Both the position numbers and the translations under genes were made by a program. 64,000 nucleotides of DNA. Source: Acidobacteriota bacterium. GTDB taxonomy: Bacteria > Acidobacteriota > Blastocatellia > Pyrinomonadales > Pyrinomonadaceae. Where the stretch lies: NCBI GenBank assembly GCA_019242475.1, contig JAFAVK010000011.1:1-64000 (forward strand), written 5' to 3'. The notes under the pieces were generated by a model that was given only the letters and a program-made list of their open reading frames with translations, was not told the DNA's origin and made no database searches. Of the stretch, positions 56,923-64,000 are shown piece by piece (position 1 is the stretch's first letter; each line of letters begins with the position of its first letter).

Positions 56923-59900
56923 CTACTGAAGTTCTTCCAGGTTTTTAGTGGCAAACTTCAGTTTGAAATCGGCTTCCCAGTCTTCGTACAGCCCCGTGGT
57001 CTGTGCCTTCAGCCAGTTGAAAAGCTCACCGACGACGGTGGTGGTTTCCCCCTTGCTCAGGATAACTTCCATCAAATTTCTTACTTCGTTCGCGTCGCCG
57101 GATGACAGGATCGTGAACTTCAGCATTTCCAGCCAGTTGTAATCGATGACGACCTCCCGACGTACGAGCGTCTTCCACCTCAAAGAAAAGTACCTCGACG
57201 CGAGATACGCCCGGAGGAGGTCGTGCTGGAATACGTACCGACCCGCCAGTTTAACCAGCAGCCTGTATTTCTCGTTGCTCAGCGCGTTGATCAGATCCTC
57301 CGGCAGGCTTTTGGCCGGGCTGACGAAGTAATACTCGCGGTTGATTAGCATCTCAAACGCCCTCTGATAAAGTAGGTCGGGGTAGCCGGTTCTCCCGTTC
57401 AACTCCCATTCGGAAATAATTGGGCTCAGCACCTTTTCGTAAAGCTCAACCCTCTCCTGAGGTACCGGCGAGCGCGGGTCACGTTGTTTAATCTCGACAG
57501 CGTAATCCAAGTTGCGCGGTATCTCGTAGAGTTGATAAGTCCTCTCGTTGAATTCGCTGATCACCTCCCGCGCAGTCTCCCCGCCGAGCTTCTCGCGCAA
57601 GTATTCGTTAATTTTCTCTTCGTCGAGGGGCTTGACCTTCACCTCCGCGAGGCCGCCGAGTTCCGGGTAGTCTTGCTGCGAACTGAGACAGATGTAGTTG
57701 GCCCTCCAGTTCCGTTCGATGAACTGCATCAGGCTCACGCGCAGCCCGGCGTCGGCCACCTCGTTGACGCCATCCAGGAAGATCAAAAAGCCGCCCTGTT
57801 TGAGAAACCATTCGTTAAGCTCTCGGTCACTCATCCGCCCGAAGCTCTGTAACTGGTCGTGGATTAAACCCTCCAGCTCGCCGCCCGCTTGATAGCTCGC
57901 CAAGCTCACGTAGACGGGGGCGACCTTCCCGGGTCGGGTCGGGCCTCGGGCTCCGGCGTAATGCCGCGTGAGGTGTCTCAGGTAGGACGTTTTGCCGATC
58001 CCCGACGGCCCGAGGAGCAGCACTTTTTTCGCCCCTTCAATCCTCCGGCCGAACTCCTGCGGGTGAAACTCCGGCGAGGGGTAGAGGAAGTACCTGTTAA
58101 AGCTCGGGTCGCTCTCCAGCTCGGCCGAATACCGCTTCAGGACGTGACGGCGGACTGAGGGGAAGACCGTCAACGCCAACGGCAGCAGCCCGAACGACCC
58201 GTACTTGCGGAGTACCGGGTTCATGATAAGGTCATGGCAGAACCTGCTGTAGGGCGCCAGCATCAGGATTAGTAAGGTTAAGACGACGACGAGGAATGGG
58301 AGCACCAGTAAAGACGAGAGAAGGTTGGGAACCCCGCGGTACTCCTTACCCTCTAGCCTGGCCTGATTCGGCCACGCGTCCTGAAGCACGAAGCATAGTT
58401 TCTGTCGCCCGACCACTAGCCGTGGCCTGACGTCTTTCACCTGCGAGAAGTCGTACGAGCAGTTCCCCACTTCATCGGGCGAAGCGGACAGCCCCATGCT
58501 CTTCCATGATGCGAGAAGCCCCTCGACCGCGTCCGGCCCGTAGACCTCTTTGCCCTTCTTGTTCAGAACTCTGACGCGCAGGTCGGTCTCGCCTTCCACA
58601 CGGTATTCGCCCGGCAGCAGGTAATTAAAGATCGTCCTCAGGTAGGAGTCCGTCGGGAGGAGGTCGGCGTCGAGTCTCGCGTCCGCGTCGAGGTGGTACA
58701 GGTGGTTGGGGCTCGCCTGCGGGACGTTCCCCTTCTCGCCCGCGAAGAACCAGAGATGTTTATCGCTGCCGACCACGTCCGACACGACGGAGTTGTTCGG
58801 GGCGTACGTCTGCTCCGAATAACCAAACCCACCGGGGGGTTGGTAAAGGCTGTAGACGACGACGCCTTTCGGCGTCGAGACGTAGAACCTCTCGCCGATC
58901 TGGTTGATGCCGTATGCCGTGCCCTTGTCGTGCCAGGCATAATCCACGTGACTGTCAAGGCAACAAGTGCCGACGTGGTCGGACAGGTTGTACAGGCTGT
59001 CGTCGTTGAAGATGACGAAGAGCTCTCCCTCGAACTCGCGCACCTCACGCACCGCCTTGCCCGCCGTGTCTTTCACTTCCTCGACGGGCACCAGCTCGCA
59101 GTCCGACTTGCCGATCAAGAGTCTTTGGCCGTGGGTCGTGCGCTGAGAGTCGAAGTTGCCTAGAACTGGTTCCAGAACGTACTGCTTCTCCTCACCCCGT
59201 TGGATTGTCGAGTAATGGGGAGAGTTGGAAGGCAGCCAACCGGACACGAAATCTCTTATCAACATGTGCCCGCGGAAGCCGTGCACCTCGGTTGCGCGTC
59301 CGGACAGTCCCTCTACGGGGTGCGCCGCGTCGTCGCCCGGGAGCAGATAGGACAGCCCGCCCGTCGAGCTGACGAAGAGCGCCGCCGGCCCGAATGTCTC
59401 CAGCCCCGTGATATAACCGGGGTTGGGCAGCTCTACGCGCGTGAGGTGTGGGCTGTCGCCCTTCGCTATAAAAAAGAGGCCGGCCGGCCCCGCGAGCCAG
59501 AGTTTCTCGTCGAACTCCTGAAAGCGGAAGGTGGGCGCCTCCAAAGGGTCGCGGTCGGTATGGGCTGGCATACCGTCAATCCGCTTCAACATTTTCCCGC
59601 CCTTGGGCAGGAAATATAGACCCGCGTCGGTGAGCGCCCAGAGTTTGTCGTCGAAGATGAAGGTTTTGGACACGCCGGAAAATTCAATCCCGCCGAACTC
59701 CTCAAGCCTCTCACTCCCCTTACTGACGTAGCCAACCTTCAGCACCAGACCCTTTTCGTCAGCCGACAACTCATCGTGGAAAAACCAGAGCCTGCCGTCG
59801 AACTCTTCCACCGCCGCGGGCGAAAGAAAGGTGCCGACGATCCCGGCCCGGGTCTCCCCCTCTTTCAGGAATTGAGTGCCGAACCAGAATTTGCCGTCGA

Positions 59901-60036
59901 ACTCTCGATACTGCCCGACGAAGTCCCCATCCTTCGACACGGGCTCCGGTATGTTAGGGATGCGGATGAGAACTTGCGACCGGCCGAGGGCGGCGCAGGC
60001 GAGCACGAGGGCTGAGGCCAGTACGAGCCTTGTCAT
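56923..60036 (-). CDS. Predicted transmembrane NACHT-type NTPase with exported propeller-like sensor
   Basis: 1037 aa. N-terminal signal peptide ('LVLASALVLACAALGRS'). Residues about 30-480 contain repeated propeller-like blades: 'EFDGKFWFGTQF', 'EFDGRLWFFHDE', 'IFDDKLWALTDAGLYFL' and 'EFDEKLWLAGPAGLFFI'. One TM helix lies near 570-594. The C-terminal part has Walker A 'LLLGPSGIGKTSYL' (Lys682) and Walker B 'GFLIFLDGVNEV' (Asp755), a NACHT/STAND pattern, then a helical region with 'QERVELYEKVLSPIISEWEL'. An ATP-driven switch controlled from outside is inferred. The ATG at 60036 begins the signal peptide. A perfect TATAAT lies at 60130-60135 (minus) without a good -35. Its base composition is lower in GC than the flanking genes, suggesting transfer. 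Confidence 0.85.
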   Translation of the reverse strand: MTRLVLASALVLACAALGRSQVLIRIPNIPEPVSKDGDFVGQYREFDGKFWFGTQFLKEGETRAGIVGTFLSPAAVEEFDGRLWFFHDELSADEKGLVLKVGYVSKGSERLEEFGGIEFSGVSKTFIFDDKLWALTDAGLYFLPKGGKMLKRIDGMPAHTDRDPLEAPTFRFQEFDEKLWLAGPAGLFFIAKGDSPHLTRVELPNPGYITGLETFGPAALFVSSTGGLSYLLPGDDAAHPVEGLSGRATEVHGFRGHMLIRDFVSGWLPSNSPHYSTIQRGEEKQYVLEPVLGNFDSQRTTHGQRLLIGKSDCELVPVEEVKDTAGKAVREVREFEGELFVIFNDDSLYNLSDHVGTCCLDSHVDYAWHDKGTAYGINQIGERFYVSTPKGVVVYSLYQPPGGFGYSEQTYAPNNSVVSDVVGSDKHLWFFAGEKGNVPQASPNHLYHLDADARLDADLLPTDSYLRTIFNYLLPGEYRVEGETDLRVRVLNKKGKEVYGPDAVEGLLASWKSMGLSASPDEVGNCSYDFSQVKDVRPRLVVGRQKLCFVLQDAWPNQARLEGKEYRGVPNLLSSLLVLPFLVVVLTLLILMLAPYSRFCHDLIMNPVLRKYGSFGLLPLALTVFPSVRRHVLKRYSAELESDPSFNRYFLYPSPEFHPQEFGRRIEGAKKVLLLGPSGIGKTSYLRHLTRHYAGARGPTRPGKVAPVYVSLASYQAGGELEGLIHDQLQSFGRMSDRELNEWFLKQGGFLIFLDGVNEVADAGLRVSLMQFIERNWRANYICLSSQQDYPELGGLAEVKVKPLDEEKINEYLREKLGGETAREVISEFNERTYQLYEIPRNLDYAVEIKQRDPRSPVPQERVELYEKVLSPIISEWELNGRTGYPDLLYQRAFEMLINREYYFVSPAKSLPEDLINALSNEKYRLLVKLAGRYVFQHDLLRAYLASRYFSLRWKTLVRREVVIDYNWLEMLKFTILSSGDANEVRNLMEVILSKGETTTVVGELFNWLKAQTTGLYEDWEADFKLKFATKNLEELQ

Positions 60037-60177
60037 AAGTAAAGGGTAGTGCCGGCGTTCAGGGAGCGCGGGCGCGATGCGCTTGATATGCCGGAAGGCA
60101 GGCACCTTAGCGCGACTGGGTGACGGGATATTATATCGCCCTCAAAGCTTTGTCCCCGTAGTTATTTCGTCTGAGCT

Positions 60178-61317
60178 TTACCCGGCCGGTTGCAGTTCAA
60201 GCAACTTCCTGACGATGTCGCGCGCGGCGTCGGGGCGGGCCATGCGGCGGGCGCCGGCCTGCATGGAGGCGAAGCGCGCGGGGTCGTCGAGGAGCCGGTC
60301 GAGCTTGTAGGCGAGCACGGGCAGGTTGTTGCAGCGGATGGCGACGCCGTTCTCGAGCAGGTGGTCGGAGTTCCGCTCCTCCTGCCCCGGAATGGGGTTG
60401 ACGATGACGAAGACGAGGCCCTTCGCCAGCGCCTCCGAAGTCGTCAACCCGCCGGGCTTGCCGAGGAGTATGTCGGCGGCGCTCATGTACTCGTCCATCT
60501 CGGTCGTGAACCCGATGGGTTTGATAGACACGTGGTGTGAAGGCGGCAGGCGTGCGCTCGCCGCATCGAGCCTCGACTTCAATTCGGCGTTGCGACCGCA
60601 GAGGGCCACGATCTGCGCCGGGTGCTTCATCCCCGCGAGGGATTCCAGCATGTGCTCGATGGGGCCGACGCCGAAGCCGCCCGCCGAGACGAGGACGGTG
60701 GTCACGTCGGGTTTGAGTCCGTGCCTGGCGCGCATCTCGGGCTTGCCCTTGGGCTCGGCGAAGACGGGATCGATGGGGATGCCGGAGGTCGTGACCTTCT
60801 CGGCGGGGATGCCGAGCCTCAGCAGGTGCTCGCGCGTCTCGTCGAGCGCCACGAAGTACTGCTCGTAGTGGTGGCAGAGCCACATGGCGTGCACGTCGAA
60901 GTCGGTGACGACGACGGCCTGGCGGAACGAGACGCGCCGCTTCGCCTTGAGCCAGGAGATGATCTCGGCGGGGAGGAAGTGCGTGCAGACGGTGATGTCG
61001 GGCCGGTACTCCTGAAGCATCTTGACGAACGGCCGCGTATTGAGCTTGTCGAGCGCGAGGCGGCGGCGCTCGTTCTTCCAGGGCTTGTCGAGGTGGTCGT
61101 AGAACCAGCCGAGCAGCTCGGGCGACTTGTTGACGAGGTCGATGTAAGCCCTGGAATAAAGATGTCGGAAGAGCTTGTTGGTGTATTGCAGCGTATCGAC
61201 GTGCTTGACCTCGGAGGCCGCGCCCGTGAGCTTGAACGCGCGCTCGAGGGCGTCGGCCGCGCGCATGTGCCCGGCGCCGGCGGAGGCGGAGAGAATCAGG
61301 ACTTTGTCGAAAGGCAT
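60178..61317 (-). CDS. MGDG synthase / UgtP-like glycosyltransferase
   Basis: 379 aa. 'KVLILSASAGAGHMRAADAL' is the N-terminal signature of monogalactosyldiacylglycerol synthase and diacylglycerol glucosyltransferases. 'HFLPAEIISWLKAKRR', 'VVVTDFDVHAMWLCHHYEQY' and 'SGIPIDPVFAEPKGKPEMR' follow. The GT-B C-terminal half has 'VLVSAGGFGVGPIEHMLESL' and 'LLGKPGGLTTSEALAKGL'. It would glycosylate diacylglycerol in the inner membrane; the sugar is not determined. The ATG at 61317 begins the conserved strand. Confidence 0.9.
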   Translation of the reverse strand: MPFDKVLILSASAGAGHMRAADALERAFKLTGAASEVKHVDTLQYTNKLFRHLYSRAYIDLVNKSPELLGWFYDHLDKPWKNERRRLALDKLNTRPFVKMLQEYRPDITVCTHFLPAEIISWLKAKRRVSFRQAVVVTDFDVHAMWLCHHYEQYFVALDETREHLLRLGIPAEKVTTSGIPIDPVFAEPKGKPEMRARHGLKPDVTTVLVSAGGFGVGPIEHMLESLAGMKHPAQIVALCGRNAELKSRLDAASARLPPSHHVSIKPIGFTTEMDEYMSAADILLGKPGGLTTSEALAKGLVFVIVNPIPGQEERNSDHLLENGVAIRCNNLPVLAYKLDRLLDDPARFASMQAGARRMARPDAARDIVRKLLELQPAG

Positions 61318-61357
61318 AAAGTGGTGACGACGGTCTGAAAGAAGGAAGAGCCGCGGC

Positions 61358-61388
61358 AGTATAAATGAAGGGGAGCGGGAGGCGTCAA
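61358..61388 (-). promoter_or_regulatory. Possible promoter of the glycosyltransferase gene
   Basis: Minus strand: TTGACG (61383-61388), a 19-bp spacer, then TATACT (61358-61363). The elements are good but the spacer is long. Confidence 0.42.
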
Positions 61389-61404
61389 CAAAATAAGATT
61401 CACC

Positions 61405-61463
61405 ACAGAGACACAGAGGCACAGCCTGGAGAGCAAATACTCAACCGACTGTGCCTCTGTGTT
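61405..61463. repeat. Octamer-type inverted repeat (CACAGAGG type)
   Basis: cacagaga, cacagagg, cacag (61404-61424) faces tgtgcctctgtgtt (61450-61463). Unit length 8, with a short arm. It lies between the glycosyltransferase gene and the alcohol dehydrogenase gene. Confidence 0.65.
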
Positions 61464-61489
61464 GAAATCTCACCCGAGCGCAGGCCGCT

Positions 61490-62668
61490 CTAAGGCTTGA
61501 GCACGACCTTGATGCAGTCGTCCTCCTTGTTGTTGAAGATGTCGAAGCCGTGCGCCGCGTCGTCGAGCTTCATGCGGTGTGTGATGACGAACGACGGGTC
61601 GATGTCGCCGTCCTTGATGTGGCCGAGCAGCTTCTTCCAGTAGCGCTGGACGTGGCACTGGCCCGTCCTCATCGTCAACGAGCGGTTCATGAACGAGCCC
61701 ATCGGGAACTTGTCGATGAAGCCGCCGTAGACGCCGATGACCGAGACCGTGCCGCCGTTGCGGCAGGCCATGATGGCCTCGCGCAAAGCGATGGGCCGGC
61801 CGGTCTCCATCATTAGGGCCTGCTTCGTGCGGTCGTAAATGTACTCAAAGCCGTGCGCGCCCGCGCCGTGCGCCTCGAGGCCGACGGCGTCGATGCAGGC
61901 GTCGGGGCCGCGCCCGCCCGTCAACTCCATCAGGGTCTCGTAGACGTTCGCCTCCTCGTAGTTGATGGTGTCGGCCTTCGCGCCCTCGCGCGCCATCTTC
62001 AGGCGCTCGGGGAAGCGGTCGATGCCGATGACGCGCTCGGCGCCCAGAAGGTACGCGCTCGCCATCGCGAACTGGCCGACCGGGCCGCAGCCCCAGACGG
62101 CGACCGTGTCGCCCGGCTGGATGTTGCACATCTCGGCGCCCATGTAGCCCGTCGGGAAGATGTCGGAGAGGAATAAGACCTGCTCGTCGTCGAGCCCCTC
62201 GGGAATCTTCAAAGTGCCCACGTCGGCGAAGGGCACGCGCGCGTATTCGGACTGCCCGCCCGCGTAGCCGCCCGTCAGGTGCGAGTAGCCGTAGATGCCG
62301 CAGGGCGAGTGGCCGAACAGCTTCTCGGCCATCCAGGCGTTGGGGTTGGTGTTCTCGCAGAGCGAGAACAACTCCTGCTCGCAGAAGAAGCACTTGCCGC
62401 ACGAGATGGGGAAGGAGACGACGACGCGGTCGCCGACCTTCCGGTCGTGCACCTCGGGGCCGACCTCGACGATCTCGCCCATGAACTCGTGCCCCATGAT
62501 GTCGCCGGCCTGCATCGTCGGGATGAAGCCGTTGTAGAGGTGCAGGTCGGAGCCGCAGATGGCGGTCGAAGTGATTTTAACTATCGCGTCGCGCTTGTTG
62601 AGAATCTTCGGGTCGGGCACCTGCTCGACCCTCACGTCCTTCTTGCCGTACCAACAGTTCGCTCTCAT
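61490..62668 (-). CDS. Zinc-dependent alcohol dehydrogenase, formaldehyde-dehydrogenase-like
   Basis: 392 aa MDR-family enzyme. Catalytic zinc ligands in '[14 protein letters not shown]' (Cys) and '[15 protein letters not shown]' (His/Glu). The structural zinc site is '[15 protein letters not shown]'. NAD motif '[17 protein letters not shown]'. '[19 protein letters not shown]' is an insert seen in the glutathione-independent formaldehyde dehydrogenase group. The exact alcohol or aldehyde is not certain. It lies 25 bp downstream of the SRPBCC gene on the same strand, so likely one operon. Confidence 0.93.
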   Translation of the reverse strand: MRANCWYGKKDVRVEQVPDPKILNKRDAIVKITSTAICGSDLHLYNGFIPTMQAGDIMGHEFMGEIVEVGPEVHDRKVGDRVVVSFPISCGKCFFCEQELFSLCENTNPNAWMAEKLFGHSPCGIYGYSHLTGGYAGGQSEYARVPFADVGTLKIPEGLDDEQVLFLSDIFPTGYMGAEMCNIQPGDTVAVWGCGPVGQFAMASAYLLGAERVIGIDRFPERLKMAREGAKADTINYEEANVYETLMELTGGRGPDACIDAVGLEAHGAGAHGFEYIYDRTKQALMMETGRPIALREAIMACRNGGTVSVIGVYGGFIDKFPMGSFMNRSLTMRTGQCHVQRYWKKLLGHIKDGDIDPSFVITHRMKLDDAAHGFDIFNNKEDDCIKVVLKP

Positions 62669-62693
62669 TACGTCCCCCTTATTCTTCCGTCCA

Positions 62694-63776
62694 CTACTTC
62701 TGGAGCTGCCCCGCGGCCGCGCCGAGTCCGACGCCGAGCGGCTGCGCCGGCCGCTGCTCGGTGTAGCCCTCGCCGGTCAGCGTCCCGTCGGAGACGACGA
62801 TCTCGCCGACCTCGACGATCTGCTTGAAACGGCGCAGGTCGATCTGCATCTGGGCGTCCGGGTCTTCGCCGAAGAGCTTGGCGACGAGCGCGCCCACCAC
62901 CCCGGCCGGCGGGTTGTAGTCGAGCTTGACGTGGATGACCGTGCCGCGCCCGCCCGTCGCCGGCTCGAAGCGCACCGTGCCCGAGGTCTCGACCTCTGAG
63001 CCTTCAAGCGAGCGCCAGGAGATCGACTGGTTCGGACGGTCTTCGGTAATCTCCGCGTCCCACTCGACGCTGCCGCCCGGCGCCTTCGCGACCCAGTGCG
63101 AGCGCCCCTCGCCCGTCACCTTCACCGATTCGAGGTAGCGCATGAAGCGCGGCAGGTTCTCAAGGTCGCGCCAGTATTGATAGACCTCTTCGGCCGAGGC
63201 GTTGACGACGATGCTCTTGTTCACGGGAACGTTCCCCCTTTCGGTCTGCGCGCCGTCCGGGTCGGCGCCGAGCTGCCGCGCGCAGAGCACGTCGAGCGCC
63301 GTCACGGCCAGCACGTTGGCCGTCGCGAACGTGAGCCGCGCCTTGTCATTCTCGGGCGTGGCGTAGGCCGCGCCCAGGCACGCGAGGTCGAGCGCGTCGC
63401 CGACGACCCTCGACCAGACCGGCCCGGCCGGGCGCCGCCCCCCGGCGAAGATGGCGATGCCGCTTGCAATCTCGCGCAGGCCGAACAGGCGAATCAGCCC
63501 CGTGTTGCCGCGCATCCCCGCGACCTTTGCCACGCCGCGCGGCGCGAGCAGTTCCGCCAGCCCCAGCCCGATGCTGAACCAGCCGAGCCCGCGCGCGAGC
63601 TGCTCCTCGTCCACGTACTTCTTCAACGCGTTCTGCCGCCCGTCGCCGCCGAACTCGCGGCCGTTCGCGGGCGCCTCCGGCCCCGTCAGCCCGTCCTTGA
63701 CGACAAGCTCGGGCGCCGCCTGCGCAGACTGCTCGGCCGCCTCACCCTGCTCCTGTCTCTTTGTTCCAGTCGCCAT
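62694..63776 (-). CDS. Membrane protein with SRPBCC (cyclase/dehydrase) domain
   Basis: 360 aa. A hydrophilic N-terminus, then three to four weak TM segments (about 60-175: '[20 protein letters not shown]', '[17 protein letters not shown]', '[19 protein letters not shown]'). A START-like SRPBCC domain covers about 182-325 ('[20 protein letters not shown]', '[20 protein letters not shown]', '[17 protein letters not shown]'). It probably binds a hydrophobic ligand at the membrane; the substrate is unknown. It is first in the pair with the alcohol dehydrogenase gene. Confidence 0.85.
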   Translation of the reverse strand: MATGTKRQEQGEAAEQSAQAAPELVVKDGLTGPEAPANGREFGGDGRQNALKKYVDEEQLARGLGWFSIGLGLAELLAPRGVAKVAGMRGNTGLIRLFGLREIASGIAIFAGGRRPAGPVWSRVVGDALDLACLGAAYATPENDKARLTFATANVLAVTALDVLCARQLGADPDGAQTERGNVPVNKSIVVNASAEEVYQYWRDLENLPRFMRYLESVKVTGEGRSHWVAKAPGGSVEWDAEITEDRPNQSISWRSLEGSEVETSGTVRFEPATGGRGTVIHVKLDYNPPAGVVGALVAKLFGEDPDAQMQIDLRRFKQIVEVGEIVVSDGTLTGEGYTEQRPAQPLGVGLGAAAGQLQK

Positions 63777-64000
63777 GTCTACCCCCTTGTTTGAAAAGTC
63801 CCACGCGGGACGGCATCACACAGCGCTTGATGGCCGCCCGCAACGTACAGTCCTGAACACTCCGAATGAAAGTATGCCCAACTTAACAGCATCCGATTGC
63901 AAGAAGGTTACGAGAATGCTGCGCGGCAATCTCAGCCTCGCAACTGTGGCGGCCTCACGCCGTTTTATGCGAGACTGCGGGCAGAGTTCTTCTCATCAAC
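63777..64000. other. Upstream region, no gene seen
   Basis: 224 bp upstream of the minus-strand SRPBCC gene to the window edge. I see no convincing promoter, RNA gene or repeat. 'caaacaaggggg' on the minus strand lies just before the start codon and may serve ribosome binding. Confidence 0.4.

Noticed and set aside
60037..60105. Upstream GTG start for the NACHT protein
   Set aside because: It would bury the signal peptide 23 residues inside the protein, after a basic segment; the ATG at 60036 gives a normal signal peptide.

Overview
The window is a high-GC bacterial chromosome segment that most resembles Acidobacteriota, possibly class Blastocatellia. This placement is inferred from a protein with the 'VWFA-related Acidobacterial domain' layout, many small lipoprotein or secreted genes, many TTG/GTG starts, and intergenic spaces filled with short-period repeats. 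Nearly all genes are ordinary chromosomal ones. No prophage, IS transposase or CRISPR array was seen.

Layout. 1-320: end of an rRNA operon (23S 3' end, 5S, terminator). 390-7402: glutaminyl cyclotransferase lipoprotein, TgpA-like transglutaminase, rimO, pgpA, a small disordered ORF and serA. 7403-7952: a gene-free spacer with a 21-bp-period palindromic array split by a 209-bp MITE-like element. 7953-15049: a VWFA protein, an ABC exporter pair, a CYTH protein, a GH19 muralytic enzyme with a membrane hairpin, and a small membrane protein. 15167-16150: a toxin-antitoxin islet. 16268-19137: groESL with CIRCE control, a second MITE-like element and a second 21-bp-period array. 19138-21609: Fis-type regulator, cvpA, purC and a DinB protein. 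21847-29012: an OmpR-type response regulator followed by two paralogous envelope-spanning AMIN-like/TM/HEAT proteins. 29104-36857: uvrB, a VapBC-like pair, an FAD oxidase, a DCC protein, aroC and an enoyl-CoA hydratase operon. 36993-46410: a secreted protein, def, pruA, fmt, rsmB, a PASTA protein, rpe and a BamD-like protein. 46613-56870: membrane and TPR proteins, a CAP-domain protein, ispE, tRNA-Gln, prs, rplY, pth, rpsF-rpsR-rplI and dnaB. 56923-63776 (minus strand): a predicted transmembrane NACHT NTPase, an MGDG-synthase-like glycosyltransferase, a zinc alcohol dehydrogenase and an SRPBCC protein.

Three things stand out. (1) Two intergenic arrays of unrelated sequence share an exact 21-bp period and each runs up to the stop codon of a minus-strand gene. 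In one of them a MITE insertion can be removed on paper to restore the 21-bp phase. (2) A dispersed family of inverted hairpins, with arms built from degenerate 7-mers or 8-mers, fills many gene junctions. They often abut a start codon that has no visible Shine-Dalgarno sequence, and several supply the upstream gene's stop codon. (3) Two unusual envelope-spanning architectures occur: an exported propeller-like sensor, one TM segment and a cytoplasmic NACHT NTPase; and a tandem pair joining a periplasmic AMIN-like domain through a TM helix to cytoplasmic HEAT repeats.
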